Source: Clostridia bacterium 41_269
GTDB taxonomy: Bacteria > Bacillota > DTU086
Length of the DNA: 52,391 nucleotides
Assembly: GCA_001508005.1 (NCBI GenBank)
Contig: LGEZ01000001.1
Coordinates: forward strand, 1-52,391
Direction of reading: 5' to 3'
Part shown: piece by piece, positions 35,769 through 45,147 of the stretch
Layout of the letters: every line of letters begins with the position of its first letter
Position numbering within the stretch: the stretch's first letter is position 1
Notes under the pieces: model-generated
Seen by the model: only the letters and a program-made list of their open reading frames with translations
Database searches by the model: none
What the model was told of the DNA's origin: nothing
Position numbers and translations under genes: made by a program

Positions 35769-36467
35769 TTAGCTTCTAGCTTCTTTAAATTTGTATCCCA
35801 CACCGCGGATGGTCTTTATATATTCAGGTTTTTTGGGATTGCTTTCAATCTTTTCCCTTAAGTGGCTTATGTGAACATCCACTATTCTGGTATCACCGGT
35901 GTATGTATATCCCCATATATGGTTTAAGAGGGCATCCCTTGTGATTACTTTTCCGGCATTTTGAGCAAGGAAATGCAGCAGTTCAAATTCCTTGGGAGTC
36001 AGTTCAATGGGTTTCCCCTTAAGCAGTACGGTGTATCTTGAAGGATATATACAAAGCTCTCCGATTTTTAAGACCTGCTCATCCATAAAGGTTTCCCATT
36101 GGGAAGTCCTTCTCAAAACTGCCTTGACCCTTGCTAATAATTCCCTTGGGCTAAAGGGTTTTGTTATATAGTCATCTGCTCCCAGCTCCAGACCCAGTAC
36201 TTTATCAATTTCATCATCCTTTGCGGTGAGAATGATCACTGCGGTGGGATATTTTTCCTGCCTAATGTGCCTGCATATTTCAAAACCGTCCAGCTCGGGC
36301 AGCATTATATCCAATATCACCAGATCAGGTCTTTCTTCTTTAATAATCTTCAATGCCTCGTGTCCGCTGTAAGCCTGCAGCGTTTTGAATCCTTCTTTTT
36401 CTAAATTAAAAGTAATCAGTTTCACTATGGATACCTCATCATCAACCACAAGGACTTTGCGGTTCAT
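35769..36467 (-). CDS. phoP: OmpR-family response regulator PhoP
   Basis: A 232-aa regulator. The receiver domain (1-120) carries acidic residues DDE and the phospho-aspartate in LVILDIMLPE, with ITKPF lysine; the C-terminal winged helix (130-230) has ELTPKEFELLHFLA and RIVDVHISHLREKIE. Paired with phoR and beside a pst operon, it is the likely phosphate-starvation regulator. ATG at 36467 follows GGAGGAGATCAT. Two perfect tandem 13-bp repeats lie upstream. Confidence 0.9.
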   Translation of the reverse strand: MNRKVLVVDDEVSIVKLITFNLEKEGFKTLQAYSGHEALKIIKEERPDLVILDIMLPELDGFEICRHIRQEKYPTAVIILTAKDDEIDKVLGLELGADDYITKPFSPRELLARVKAVLRRTSQWETFMDEQVLKIGELCIYPSRYTVLLKGKPIELTPKEFELLHFLAQNAGKVITRDALLNHIWGYTYTGDTRIVDVHISHLREKIESNPKKPEYIKTIRGVGYKFKEARS

Positions 36468-36480
36468 ATGATCTCCTCCA

Positions 36481-36506
36481 AATATTCAAATAAAATATTC
36501 AAATAA
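36481..36506. repeat. Tandem 13-bp repeat upstream of phoP
   Basis: AATATTCAAATAA occurs twice head to tail without a gap (36481-36493, 36494-36506), between yhaN and phoP, 14 bases upstream of the phoP start. Candidate regulator-binding repeat. Confidence 0.6.
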
Positions 36507-36516
36507 ACTTTGTTAT

Positions 36517-39408
36517 TTACTGGGGGCTTATGCTGTACTGATCAAGCCAGTGAATAATTTCACTGCAGTCAGTAAAGGGCCCATAAAATTTACCATTTTC
36601 CAGCCGCCAGTACTGAACCTGCTCACATATTTCTTTTAAGTCTTCCAGCAGCTCAGGGTGACATGTAAGGACGAAAACCTGGTTTGTTTTGATAAGCTCT
36701 GATATTATGTTTACAGCCTGCCTGCGGTGGCAGGGATCAAAATTTACAAGGGAATCATCAAAAATTACAGGGAGAGAAGGCCTGATATCCTTAATCCTGC
36801 TGATCCTCAATGTCAGAAAGAGCTGCTCCTTTGTAGCCCTGCTGAGGATGTCGACAGCAGCTTCACTGCTGCTTCCTTTAGGTACAACCTTGAAATCAAA
36901 GCTGCCGTTGCTTTCGCTGATAATGATTTTTTCATAATCTCCTGCGGTCAGCTGTTTGAAAATAAGACCCGCAGTACCCAAAAACTGGGATTTGGTCTTT
37001 TCGATCAAAGCTTTCTGAACTCCCTGGATCATCATTTCTGCCAGCCTGTAAACTGCATACTGTTCAGCCAATCTTTCAAGGGAAATTTTTGCAGTGTATA
37101 TTTTGTTGTATGCCTTAAGAATTTTTTGATCTGAGGAAAGTTCACGCATTTCTATTTCCAAGGTGGTCTTTCTTTCCCTTTTGCTTTCCAGTTCTTCTTC
37201 AAGATTTTTAATCTGCTGTTCCAGTTGAGTTATTTCCCTTTCTACAGATTCTTTAGCAGCGTATTGTTGATATAGAAAGCCAAAAAGTTCCAGCAGAGAA
37301 AGTGCTTCATCACTTCTGCCTTTGCTGATGATTTCCTTCAGTAGAATTTTTCGTTTTTCCATGCCTAGGGCAGTGATGAGTATCTGCTCAGTTTCCCTTA
37401 ATAAACCCTCCTCTTCTTTCAGTTTTTCAAAAACCCTTCCCCTTTTTATAAAGGAGGAAAGGTCCTCCTTTATGTTTTGGGGTTCCGCTGGAAGGGAATA
37501 TTGGGGGTTTTCTTTCCTAAGGAGGAAAGCTATTTCCTCTTCCAGGTGTTCTTTTTCTTTCATGACTTCATGAAGTTTTTGTGCTTTTTCCATATCATCT
37601 ACAGCTCTTTCAATCAATGAGAATATTTCCATTAAATGATCTTCAATATTTTCATTTTCATCTTCTTTCGAAAGATTATATTTCAAATCTGTAAGGGTTT
37701 CTCCTGCCTTCTGCAGCATAGAAAGAAGCTGATTTTTTATTTCCTGAAGTTCTTTTTTTTCTTGGAACCAGCTTTCATACTTCTCTTTAAGATTTTTTAA
37801 TTCTAGGCTAATGTCCCACAGACGGTTTATAGGTGTGCCGGCATCTAAACCGAATTTGTTTTTGATTTCTGTAATCTGGACCATCAAATTTTCAAAGATG
37901 TTTTCCAGTCTATTTTCTTCTGAGCATAGCATGGAAAACTCATCCTTGAGGCGACTAATCTCATTTTCCAAGTTATCCAATCTGCTTTTAATTTGGGCAC
38001 TTTGGGATTGAAAATAAAAATAATAGGATAGTATTCCTGAAGAAAGAACCAGGGCTGAGGCTGCTGCGGTTAAGGGACCGAAAAGGAAAGCAGCCAAAAT
38101 GCACAGCAGGATTCCTCCCAATATAAAAAATGGAAAAGCTTTGGGCAGGGTGTGTATTCCTTTAATGTCCCTTTTGCTTTCTTCATTGTAAGCTATTTTC
38201 ATTTCCAGCTGTTTTTTTCTTTCCTTTGTATCTTCCAGCTTTTTTTCAATATTGCTGTATTCATCAAAAGCCCGGCGTAGGACTTCTTCTGTGTTTATGT
38301 CAAAATTCAGCTTGGAAAGTACTTCAAGATTTTCTCCCCATTGCGGATTGATCCTCTTTAGCTTTTTTATGAGTTCCTGCTCTGTTTTTTGGTGCAGACT
38401 CTGTCTATTTAAATAATTGTTCAGCTTTTCTTTCCATCCCGAAAGTTCTCTTTTATAGGTTTCCAGGACGGATGCATTTTTAATGAGACTCCAAAATTTA
38501 TCCTTATTTTGGGAATAATTAAATTCTTTGAGGCACTGTTCGTATTCTTCTAAACAGGCATGATATTTGCTGCTGAGCTCTTCTGCCCTTTCAAGCCCTC
38601 CTTTTGGGTAGGTATTTATAAGATCTCTATTTTGAGGGCTGTTCAATTTTTCATTTAAGGTGAGCCAGCTGCTGTACTTATCGTAAAGCTCCAACAATAG
38701 GTATAAAAGTTCCAGCCGTTTCCTGCTGTTTTCCAGCTTTTCTGTTATTTCCGGTATTTCCTTTTGGGCTATTTGGGCAAGCTCTTCCTTTTTTTGGCGG
38801 TAAAGATCCCTTTGTTTGTTGGCTTCATTAAGTTCTTCTATTCCTTTTTTAATGACAAGCCATTTGTCTTTAAACTGCCCGCTGTTTTTTGAGCCTTTTT
38901 TTCTTCCTATGGCGTATGCCTTTTTATTCATTTCTTCCCTAATTTTTGTAAGGCGCAGGGCGTTATAGAGGCCGCTTTCTAAAAGAACCATATTTAGAGA
39001 CTTCTGTTCACTGCTGTCAAGACCTTCAGGGATTTTCTTCAGTTCATCCAAACTGATGGTGAATATCTGCCTATAGGTAAACCCGTCAAGTCCATACAAA
39101 TCTTCTAAATCAATGGGAGGGCTTCCGTTTAAAGGATAAACTTTAGGTCTGGAATAACCTTGAATTTGAATATTGTACAAACTGCCGTCATCATTGACCA
39201 CATCGGCATTGTATTCCAGCTGTTCCCTTTGGGGTGGAGGTATGAAGCTTTTTTTAGGGAGTCCGTATCCTAAATATCTTAAAGCAGTCATAAAGGTGGT
39301 TTTTCCTGCTCTATTAGGTCCTGCAATTACTGCCAGATCAGAAATTTCTTCCAACCCTTGATCCCTAAAAATTCCAAAATCCTTAAAATATATTCTGTGA
39401 ATCTTCAA
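36517..39408 (-). CDS. yhaN: SbcC/Rad50-like AAA ATPase YhaN
   Basis: A 963-aa SMC-like ATPase acting with YhaO in DNA end processing (family inference). Walker A is GPNRAGKTT at 30-38; long coiled coils span about 170-420 and 480-800; Walker B is VIFDDSLVNFDP near 876-888. Two hydrophobic segments separated by a short turn (about 424-466) interrupt the coiled coil where SbcC has a zinc hook; a membrane hairpin is possible. TTG at 39408 gives MKIHRIYFKDFGIF and sits ten bases after AAGGAG; in-frame upstream starts lie inside yhaO. It overlaps yhaO by 26 bases. Confidence 0.82.
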   Translation of the reverse strand: MKIHRIYFKDFGIFRDQGLEEISDLAVIAGPNRAGKTTFMTALRYLGYGLPKKSFIPPPQREQLEYNADVVNDDGSLYNIQIQGYSRPKVYPLNGSPPIDLEDLYGLDGFTYRQIFTISLDELKKIPEGLDSSEQKSLNMVLLESGLYNALRLTKIREEMNKKAYAIGRKKGSKNSGQFKDKWLVIKKGIEELNEANKQRDLYRQKKEELAQIAQKEIPEITEKLENSRKRLELLYLLLELYDKYSSWLTLNEKLNSPQNRDLINTYPKGGLERAEELSSKYHACLEEYEQCLKEFNYSQNKDKFWSLIKNASVLETYKRELSGWKEKLNNYLNRQSLHQKTEQELIKKLKRINPQWGENLEVLSKLNFDINTEEVLRRAFDEYSNIEKKLEDTKERKKQLEMKIAYNEESKRDIKGIHTLPKAFPFFILGGILLCILAAFLFGPLTAAASALVLSSGILSYYFYFQSQSAQIKSRLDNLENEISRLKDEFSMLCSEENRLENIFENLMVQITEIKNKFGLDAGTPINRLWDISLELKNLKEKYESWFQEKKELQEIKNQLLSMLQKAGETLTDLKYNLSKEDENENIEDHLMEIFSLIERAVDDMEKAQKLHEVMKEKEHLEEEIAFLLRKENPQYSLPAEPQNIKEDLSSFIKRGRVFEKLKEEEGLLRETEQILITALGMEKRKILLKEIISKGRSDEALSLLELFGFLYQQYAAKESVEREITQLEQQIKNLEEELESKRERKTTLEIEMRELSSDQKILKAYNKIYTAKISLERLAEQYAVYRLAEMMIQGVQKALIEKTKSQFLGTAGLIFKQLTAGDYEKIIISESNGSFDFKVVPKGSSSEAAVDILSRATKEQLFLTLRISRIKDIRPSLPVIFDDSLVNFDPCHRRQAVNIISELIKTNQVFVLTCHPELLEDLKEICEQVQYWRLENGKFYGPFTDCSEIIHWLDQYSISPQ

Positions 39409-40744
39409 TTCTGTCACGCTCCTTAAGGATATGCTCAACAGCTGTGTCTCGAGCCAACTTAAGGAGATATTGAAATTTTTCTTCGGTGAGGTGAACAGCT
39501 TCTATGGAATTTCTGCTTTCATTTTGGGGTTTGTGCCATACACTTCCCACAAGGTCAAGGGCTTTTTTCTTAAGTTCCGGTTCCTTTTCCACTCGGCTGC
39601 AGAAGTCCACAAGCATGCTGATAATTTCGTCCTTTTCAACCAGTTCTTCCAAAGACGGCATAGGACGGTGGGTATTTATTCTTACAGATTCTGTCCATAT
39701 AAAGGGCTTCTGCATGTCCAAATTTTCACGGAGAACCAGCTCAAAGTGATGGGCCGTTTCTTCTTCTCTTCCTTCAAGGACTCGTTCATGAATGCTTCCC
39801 CTTCCCGTAATTATCCAGCGAACTATATAGCCTTCAGGAGAGTAATTGAGACTTTTTAATTGAAGGCTGTCGTGAGAAAGTAAGATGGTATTTTCTTTCA
39901 GCTCATTGCTGGCATTGATGATGAGCTCTTCTAGATCGCTGATGTCATCCAGGTCTTCTTGGTTGTCTATGGAAATTTCTCTAACAACCCAAATTATTGA
40001 AGAAGTGGGGATAAAGTGTATTTTTGAAATGGAGGTAGAGTCAGCTTCAATAAGTAAAAAGCCTCTTATTCCCTGTTCGCCCATGTCCCTTCCCTGGGGA
40101 ATACCAGGGTATGCGGCAGCGGGCAGGGATTGGCTTACAATTTGGGGCTTATGTATGTGTCCCAGAGCCCAATAGTGGATGTTGGGGATATTTTTTAATT
40201 CTTCTAAGGAACAGGGTACGTGGATATTTGCTGAGGCGTCCAATGCTGTGTGAAGCATTCCTATGTTCAGCAGTCCATCATCTGGAAGGGAGAAGTTTTG
40301 ATGCATTTTTCGGGTTTCAGAAGGGGTTCTGTAGGACTGTCCTATTATTCGAGCGGCAGTTCTTCCCCTTTTATCAACGGCTTCAAAGATTTCTGGTTCT
40401 GCAGAATCAAATATTTTTACATTGTCAGGCAGTTTAAAAAGCTCTGTGTTTTCAGAAAGCGGGTCGTGATTGCCGTAAATGATGAATACAGGAATGTCCT
40501 TTTCTTCCAGTCTTTCCATTTGATCTGCAAAAAATCTGTTGGCAGCTACAGATCGGGAGTCGTTATCGTAAACATCTCCTGAGATCAGCATAAAGTCCAC
40601 GTCATGTTCTATGGCAGTATTTACTATTCTTTCAAAGGAGGTATAAGCTGCTTTCTGCAGGATCTCCTGCAGTTCTGGGGATAGATTACCTGCAGTTTTT
40701 AGCGGGCTTCCCAAATGCAGGTCTGCAGTGTGAATGAATAGAAT
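39383..40744 (-). CDS. yhaO: Mre11/SbcD-like metallophosphoesterase YhaO
   Basis: A 453-aa DNA repair nuclease-like protein. Using ATT at 40744 the N-terminus is MLFIHTADLHLGSPL, supplying D8 and H10 of phosphoesterase motif I. Later motifs are SGDVYDND, YGNHDP and ALGHIHKPQ. The first conventional in-frame start (TTG at 40714) would remove motif I and cannot be correct. ATT is eight bases after GGGAGGG. It overlaps yhaN. Together they form an Mre11-Rad50-type pair; the C-terminal part is variable. Confidence 0.82.
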   Translation of the reverse strand: MLFIHTADLHLGSPLKTAGNLSPELQEILQKAAYTSFERIVNTAIEHDVDFMLISGDVYDNDSRSVAANRFFADQMERLEEKDIPVFIIYGNHDPLSENTELFKLPDNVKIFDSAEPEIFEAVDKRGRTAARIIGQSYRTPSETRKMHQNFSLPDDGLLNIGMLHTALDASANIHVPCSLEELKNIPNIHYWALGHIHKPQIVSQSLPAAAYPGIPQGRDMGEQGIRGFLLIEADSTSISKIHFIPTSSIIWVVREISIDNQEDLDDISDLEELIINASNELKENTILLSHDSLQLKSLNYSPEGYIVRWIITGRGSIHERVLEGREEETAHHFELVLRENLDMQKPFIWTESVRINTHRPMPSLEELVEKDEIISMLVDFCSRVEKEPELKKKALDLVGSVWHKPQNESRNSIEAVHLTEEKFQYLLKLARDTAVEHILKERDRIEDSQNIF

Positions 40745-40870
40745 TTTTAATTCCCTCCCTAAAAAATTATTGGTCCTGCCATTTCTTTATGGGGAAGATT
40801 CTCCTGCTGTTTGGGGTTTTCCTGCAATGTTTTTAAGGAGAATGGGATCTTTCTGGGATTTTTAAGCGTA

Positions 40871-40925
40871 TTGACCCTAATTTTACTTTTAGATTATAAT
40901 AGCCCTAACAAAAGAGGGTTATTAT
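40871..40925 (+). promoter_or_regulatory. Promoter and palindrome ahead of the TrpX-type importer
   Basis: TTGACC (40871-40876), 18 bases, TATAAT (40895-40900). An imperfect inverted repeat, ATAATAGCCCT and AGGGTTATTAT, covers the -10 and the start region (40896-40925). Its position suits a repressor operator. No T-box or riboswitch is visible in the rest of this roughly 275-bp divergent gap. Confidence 0.5.
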
Positions 40926-41019
40926 GCAGGAAATGTAGGATGGTAGGGGGTGTTGGCAGGAGCTTCGCATTATTTCATTGAAATTTTAGTTTTAAAAAAT
41001 TTAACGGGAGGTTTGTTTT

Positions 41020-42018
41020 ATGCTGAAAGGAAGTACAGTTAGGACGGCTGGTTTTTTATTGCTTATTGCTTTAATGGCTGTGGCAGGATTTGGATGCGGT
41101 GGTCAGAATCAAGAAGCTTCCAAGGAACAGGTTAAAATTGGTATTACTCAGATTGTTGAGCATGCTGCATTGGATGCAGCCCGGCAGGGATTTATTGATG
41201 CTTTAAAAGAAGAAGGGTATGAAGAGGGTAAGAATGTTGTTTACTACATAGAAAATGCCCAGAATGATAAATCCAATGCTATGACCATAGCTCAAAAATT
41301 TGTTAATGATAAGGTGGACTTAATTTTAGCAATTTCTACTCCCAGCGCTCAGGCATGTGCTCAGGCAACAAAGGATATTCCCATTTTAATTACAGCTGTT
41401 ACGGATCCCGTTGCTGCTGGTTTGGTCAAAAGCATGGACAATCCAGGTACCAATGTAACGGGGACCACCGATATGAATCCCATATATGAGCAGCTGGAGC
41501 TTATAAAAAAGTTTGTTCCCGATGCAGAAAAAATTGGAGTAATTTATAACGCCGGTGAGGTAAATTCTGAAGTTCAGGTAAAAATTGCTGAGGAAGCTGC
41601 TGATAAGCTGGGCTTGGAGCTTGTAAAGGTTACTGCTGCCACAACCGCCGAGGTTAGCCAGGCTGCAGAATCCCTGGTGGGAAGGGTAGATGCGATTTAT
41701 GTTCCCACGGATAATACCGTTGTTGCAGCTCTGGATTCTGTGCTAAAAGTGGGAGAAAAGAACAAAATACCCGTAATTGCCGGAGAAGGGGATTCAGTGA
41801 AAAACGGTGCTTTGGCCACATACGGCATTGACTATTACGAACTGGGCAGGCAGACAGGGAAGATGGCTGTAAAAATTCTAAAGGGAGAAGATCCTTCCAC
41901 AATGCCTGTGGAAAAACAGAAAGACCTTAAACTTTATATAAATAAAAAAGCTGCAGAAGCTATGGGAGTTAAGATACCATCTGATCTTTTAGAACAGGCT
42001 GATGAGGTTTATGAGTAA
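41020..42018 (+). CDS. ABC transporter substrate-binding lipoprotein, COG2984/TrpX type
   Basis: A 332-aa periplasmic-binding-fold lipoprotein with lipid cysteine C26 (FGCGG). It has the family pattern QIVEHAALDAARQGF near residue 45 and the TGTTDMNP segment. Related TrpX proteins bind tryptophan or other aromatic amino acids in streptococci, but many homologues have unknown substrates. ATG at 41020 follows GGGAGG. The next two genes encode its permease and ATPase in the same direction. Confidence 0.82.
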   Translation: MLKGSTVRTAGFLLLIALMAVAGFGCGGQNQEASKEQVKIGITQIVEHAALDAARQGFIDALKEEGYEEGKNVVYYIENAQNDKSNAMTIAQKFVNDKVDLILAISTPSAQACAQATKDIPILITAVTDPVAAGLVKSMDNPGTNVTGTTDMNPIYEQLELIKKFVPDAEKIGVIYNAGEVNSEVQVKIAEEAADKLGLELVKVTAATTAEVSQAAESLVGRVDAIYVPTDNTVVAALDSVLKVGEKNKIPVIAGEGDSVKNGALATYGIDYYELGRQTGKMAVKILKGEDPSTMPVEKQKDLKLYINKKAAEAMGVKIPSDLLEQADEVYE

Positions 42019-42068
42019 TTGTGATAGGTGAAATTATTAATACAAAAACTTTATTTATGGAAGGTTGA

Positions 42069-42962
42069 GTGTATGTGATGGTAGGGTTTTTTATTGCTTC
42101 CGTTGAACAGGGTTTGGTATATGCAATAATGGCCTTGGGAGTATATTTGACCTTTCGTATTTTGGATTTTCCTGATCTTACGGTGGACGGCAGCTTTCCT
42201 TTAGGAGCTGCCGTTGCCGCCAAAATGATTACTGACGGTTATAGTCCATTGGCTGCAACCCTTGTCCCCCTGCTCTGCGGAGCATGTGCAGGAATCATTA
42301 CCGGCATCCTTCATACAAAGGGCAGAATAACCGGACTCCTTGCGGGAATACTTACCATGACTGCTCTTTATTCCATTAACCTTCGAATAATGGGTAGGCC
42401 TAATATTCCGCTGCTTAGAGAAGAAACTGTGATTACACAATTCAGCAGCAGTATACCCCAACCTTTTGCAAATATCCTTCTTTTTTCCTTTTCTGTTGTT
42501 CTTATAGTGCTTTTCCTAGATTGGTTTTTATATACGGAAATTGGAATGGCTTTACGGGCAACGGGGGACAACCCCTATATGATCCGGAGTCTAGGAGTAA
42601 ATACTGATGCTATGAAAATCCTGGGCTTAGCTATTTCCAATGCTTTTGTTTCTCTGTCCGGCGCGCTGGTAGCCCAGCATCAGGGGTTTGCTGATGCACA
42701 AATGGGAATAGGGATGATTATAGCGGGACTGGCTTCGGTGATAATAGGCGAAGTTGTCTGCGGCGCCAAGTCTATACCCTTTGCAACAGCAGCGGTTGTG
42801 GTGGGTTCAGTTATATACAGATTAGCTATTGCCCTAGCCCTCCTTGTGGGATTTAGGTCTTCCGATTTAAAGCTTATTACTGCACTGCTGGTGATTATTG
42901 CTCTTACAACTCCAAGGGTAAAATCCATCCTCAACATCAATAGGGCTAAATCCACAAGTTAA
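42069..42962 (+). CDS. ABC transporter permease, COG4120/TrpY type
   Basis: A 297-aa permease of the branched-chain-type superfamily with about eight hydrophobic segments. The segment ALRATGDNPYMIRSLGVNTD is the cytoplasmic coupling loop. It partners the preceding lipoprotein. GTG at 42069 is the most upstream start, but in-frame GTG (42075) and ATG (42078) are possible; GGAAGG lies nearby. The substrate is undetermined. Confidence 0.82.
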   Translation: MYVMVGFFIASVEQGLVYAIMALGVYLTFRILDFPDLTVDGSFPLGAAVAAKMITDGYSPLAATLVPLLCGACAGIITGILHTKGRITGLLAGILTMTALYSINLRIMGRPNIPLLREETVITQFSSSIPQPFANILLFSFSVVLIVLFLDWFLYTEIGMALRATGDNPYMIRSLGVNTDAMKILGLAISNAFVSLSGALVAQHQGFADAQMGIGMIIAGLASVIIGEVVCGAKSIPFATAAVVVGSVIYRLAIALALLVGFRSSDLKLITALLVIIALTTPRVKSILNINRAKSTS

Positions 42963-42998
42963 AGGGCATAAGAATTAAGCCTCAGAGGAGGAATATAT

Positions 42999-43796
42999 TT
43001 GCTTGTCATTAAAAATGTGACCAAAATTTTCAATAAAAATACCGTGAATCAAAAAACAGCCCTAAATAATGTGAGCTTGACCTTAGAAGAAGGGGATTTT
43101 GTAACCGTTATTGGAAGCAACGGTGCAGGAAAATCCACTTTATTAAATGTTATAGCAGGGGTTTATTCCATTGATTCTGGTTCCATTAAACTTAATGAAA
43201 ATGAAATAAGCATGCTTCCTGAACATAAAAGAGCGTCGTTTATTGGCAGAGTTTTTCAGGATCCCATGAAGGGCACAGCACCTTCCATGACGGTGGAGGA
43301 AAATTTGGCGCTGGCTATGGCTAGAGGAAAAAGGCGGGGATTAAGGTGGGGTATATCCAAAAAAGATAGAAAATTATTTAAGGAAAAACTTGAGGCTTTG
43401 GGGCTTGGGCTGGAAAAACAGCTTACCAATAAAGTGGAGCTTTTATCCGGTGGTCAGCGTCAGGCAATGACTGTTCTCATGGCCACTTTGGTAAAGCCCA
43501 AACTGCTTCTTTTGGATGAGCACACCGCTGCTTTGGATCCCAAAACTGCTAAAAAGATTGTTGAATTGACCAACAGGATTGTTAAGGAAAACAATTTAAC
43601 CACATTAATGGTGACTCATAATATGGAACAGGCTCTTACCATGGGGAACAAACTCATAATGCTTCATGAAGGTCAGATAATTCTTGAATTAGATGAAAAT
43701 CAGAAAAGAAATATGACAGTCATGGATCTAATAGAAGAATTTGAAAAGGTAAGGGGAGAAAAATTTGTTGAAGATAGGGTGGTCCTTGCTAATTAA
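42999..43796 (+). CDS. ABC transporter ATPase, COG1101/TrpZ type
   Basis: A 265-aa ATPase with Walker A GSNGAGKST (about 38-46), signature LSGGQRQAM, Walker B LLLLDEHTAALDP and switch histidine VTHNM. The unusual DEHTAALDP (H after DE) is normal for this COG. TTG at 42999 lies seven bases after GGAGG. It completes a three-gene importer operon. Confidence 0.87.
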   Translation: MLVIKNVTKIFNKNTVNQKTALNNVSLTLEEGDFVTVIGSNGAGKSTLLNVIAGVYSIDSGSIKLNENEISMLPEHKRASFIGRVFQDPMKGTAPSMTVEENLALAMARGKRRGLRWGISKKDRKLFKEKLEALGLGLEKQLTNKVELLSGGQRQAMTVLMATLVKPKLLLLDEHTAALDPKTAKKIVELTNRIVKENNLTTLMVTHNMEQALTMGNKLIMLHEGQIILELDENQKRNMTVMDLIEEFEKVRGEKFVEDRVVLAN

Positions 43797-43861
43797 TGGT
43801 ATTTATTATAAAAACTAATTAAAGTGTTTTACTTTTACAAGGGAAAGGAAGTGAAAAGGGT

Positions 43862-45121
43862 ATGGATTCTTCCGCTACTCTAAAAGAGGGCCAAGTGTTG
43901 GACGGAAGTATTTTAAAGGAAATTTTTAAAAGCATGGCCTACTGTCTTTTTTCTGCTTCCTACTCGCGGCTTTCCAGCTTCAAAACGGAAAACAGAGTGG
44001 ATTTGATGAGTAGGGAGACTTCTGCACAGGCTTCTGCAACGCAGGAGCTGTCGGCATCCATTGAAGAAACTGCCAGTTCCCTTCAGTTTGCCAATGAAAA
44101 TCAGCAGCTGGTGAATAATTATGTTTCAGAAGGAAAGAATGTGCTGGAAAAAGCCATTAAAAAATTAGAATATTCTAGAAAATCCATAGCCAACCTTGCT
44201 TCATTGGTAGAAGAACTTCAGGAGTGTACGGAACGCATAAGTTATGCGGCAGATGTGATTACCCGGATTACCAGCCAGACACATATATTATCTCTTAATG
44301 CATCCATTGAAGCCGAACGGGCAGGGGAAAACGGACGGGGATTTGCGGTGATTGCCGGTGAGGTAAGGAAGCTGGCAGACAATACCAAAAAGTCCGCAGA
44401 TCAGATACGAGAAGATATAAAGACCCTTGATGAAGGGATGAAGAAGACCGCTCTGGCCATGGAAGAAAGCATGAAATCCATTTATGAAGGAATTGATGCT
44501 TCCAAGGAGATTCTTAATCCCTTCAGGAAAATAGAAGAAAGCACTTCGGAAATGACAGAGCTTATAGAAAGGCTCAGTGCTGTAGCTCAGGAACAAACAG
44601 CGGTGGTTGAAGAAATTGCCTCCAAATCAACGGAAATTGCGGAGGCTGCGGAATTTGCCGATGTTATTGCCAGCGATACCGAGGCTTCCGTTGAATTGAC
44701 AAGAAAAGTAGTGGGAAAAATTTGGGACCAGCTGTTTTCTTCTACTGCTGAAAGCGCAGGTCTTGGAATTTATCTTGCTCAAAGAGTAGTGGATCATGCC
44801 CAATGGATTGATAAGGTTATAAGCATTTTAAAGGGAGAAATTAGTGAAGATGCGGAGCTTTCAGATTACCATCAGTGCAATCTGGGCAGATGGTATTATT
44901 CTCAAGGGAAAAATATTATTAAAGACTATTCGCCAGAAGCCCAAAGACTTTTTAGGGATATTGAAGAGCCTCACCAGCAGGTACATATGTATGGAAAGGA
45001 AGCTGTGCAGAGGCACAGAGAGGGAGATAGAAATGGTGCATATATAGCAATTTCAAATTTAACTGAAGCTTCAAAGAAAATTATCAGTATGTTTATGCAG
45101 CTCATAGATGCAGTGAACTGA
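43862..45121 (+). CDS. Soluble chemoreceptor with C-terminal CZB domain
   Basis: A 419-aa methyl-accepting protein lacking transmembrane segments. Residues about 50-290 form the signalling coiled coil, with the hairpin tip near [25 protein letters not shown]. Residues about 310-415 are a CZB domain: H-xx-W, C-N-LGRWYY and two later H residues (EEPHQQVH) expected to bind zinc. CZB proteins sense zinc or hypochlorite in other bacteria. The ATG start follows GGAAAGGAAG. No che genes are in the window, so it may be a cytoplasmic receptor for a distant cluster. Confidence 0.83.
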   Translation: MDSSATLKEGQVLDGSILKEIFKSMAYCLFSASYSRLSSFKTENRVDLMSRETSAQASATQELSASIEETASSLQFANENQQLVNNYVSEGKNVLEKAIKKLEYSRKSIANLASLVEELQECTERISYAADVITRITSQTHILSLNASIEAERAGENGRGFAVIAGEVRKLADNTKKSADQIREDIKTLDEGMKKTALAMEESMKSIYEGIDASKEILNPFRKIEESTSEMTELIERLSAVAQEQTAVVEEIASKSTEIAEAAEFADVIASDTEASVELTRKVVGKIWDQLFSSTAESAGLGIYLAQRVVDHAQWIDKVISILKGEISEDAELSDYHQCNLGRWYYSQGKNIIKDYSPEAQRLFRDIEEPHQQVHMYGKEAVQRHREGDRNGAYIAISNLTEASKKIISMFMQLIDAVN

Positions 45122-45147
45122 ATTAACTAATTAAGGGAGAGATTAGG

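Noticed and set aside
40714-40744. yhaO starting at TTG 40714
   Set aside because: This would remove the DxH metal motif and has no ribosome site; the ATT start restores both.
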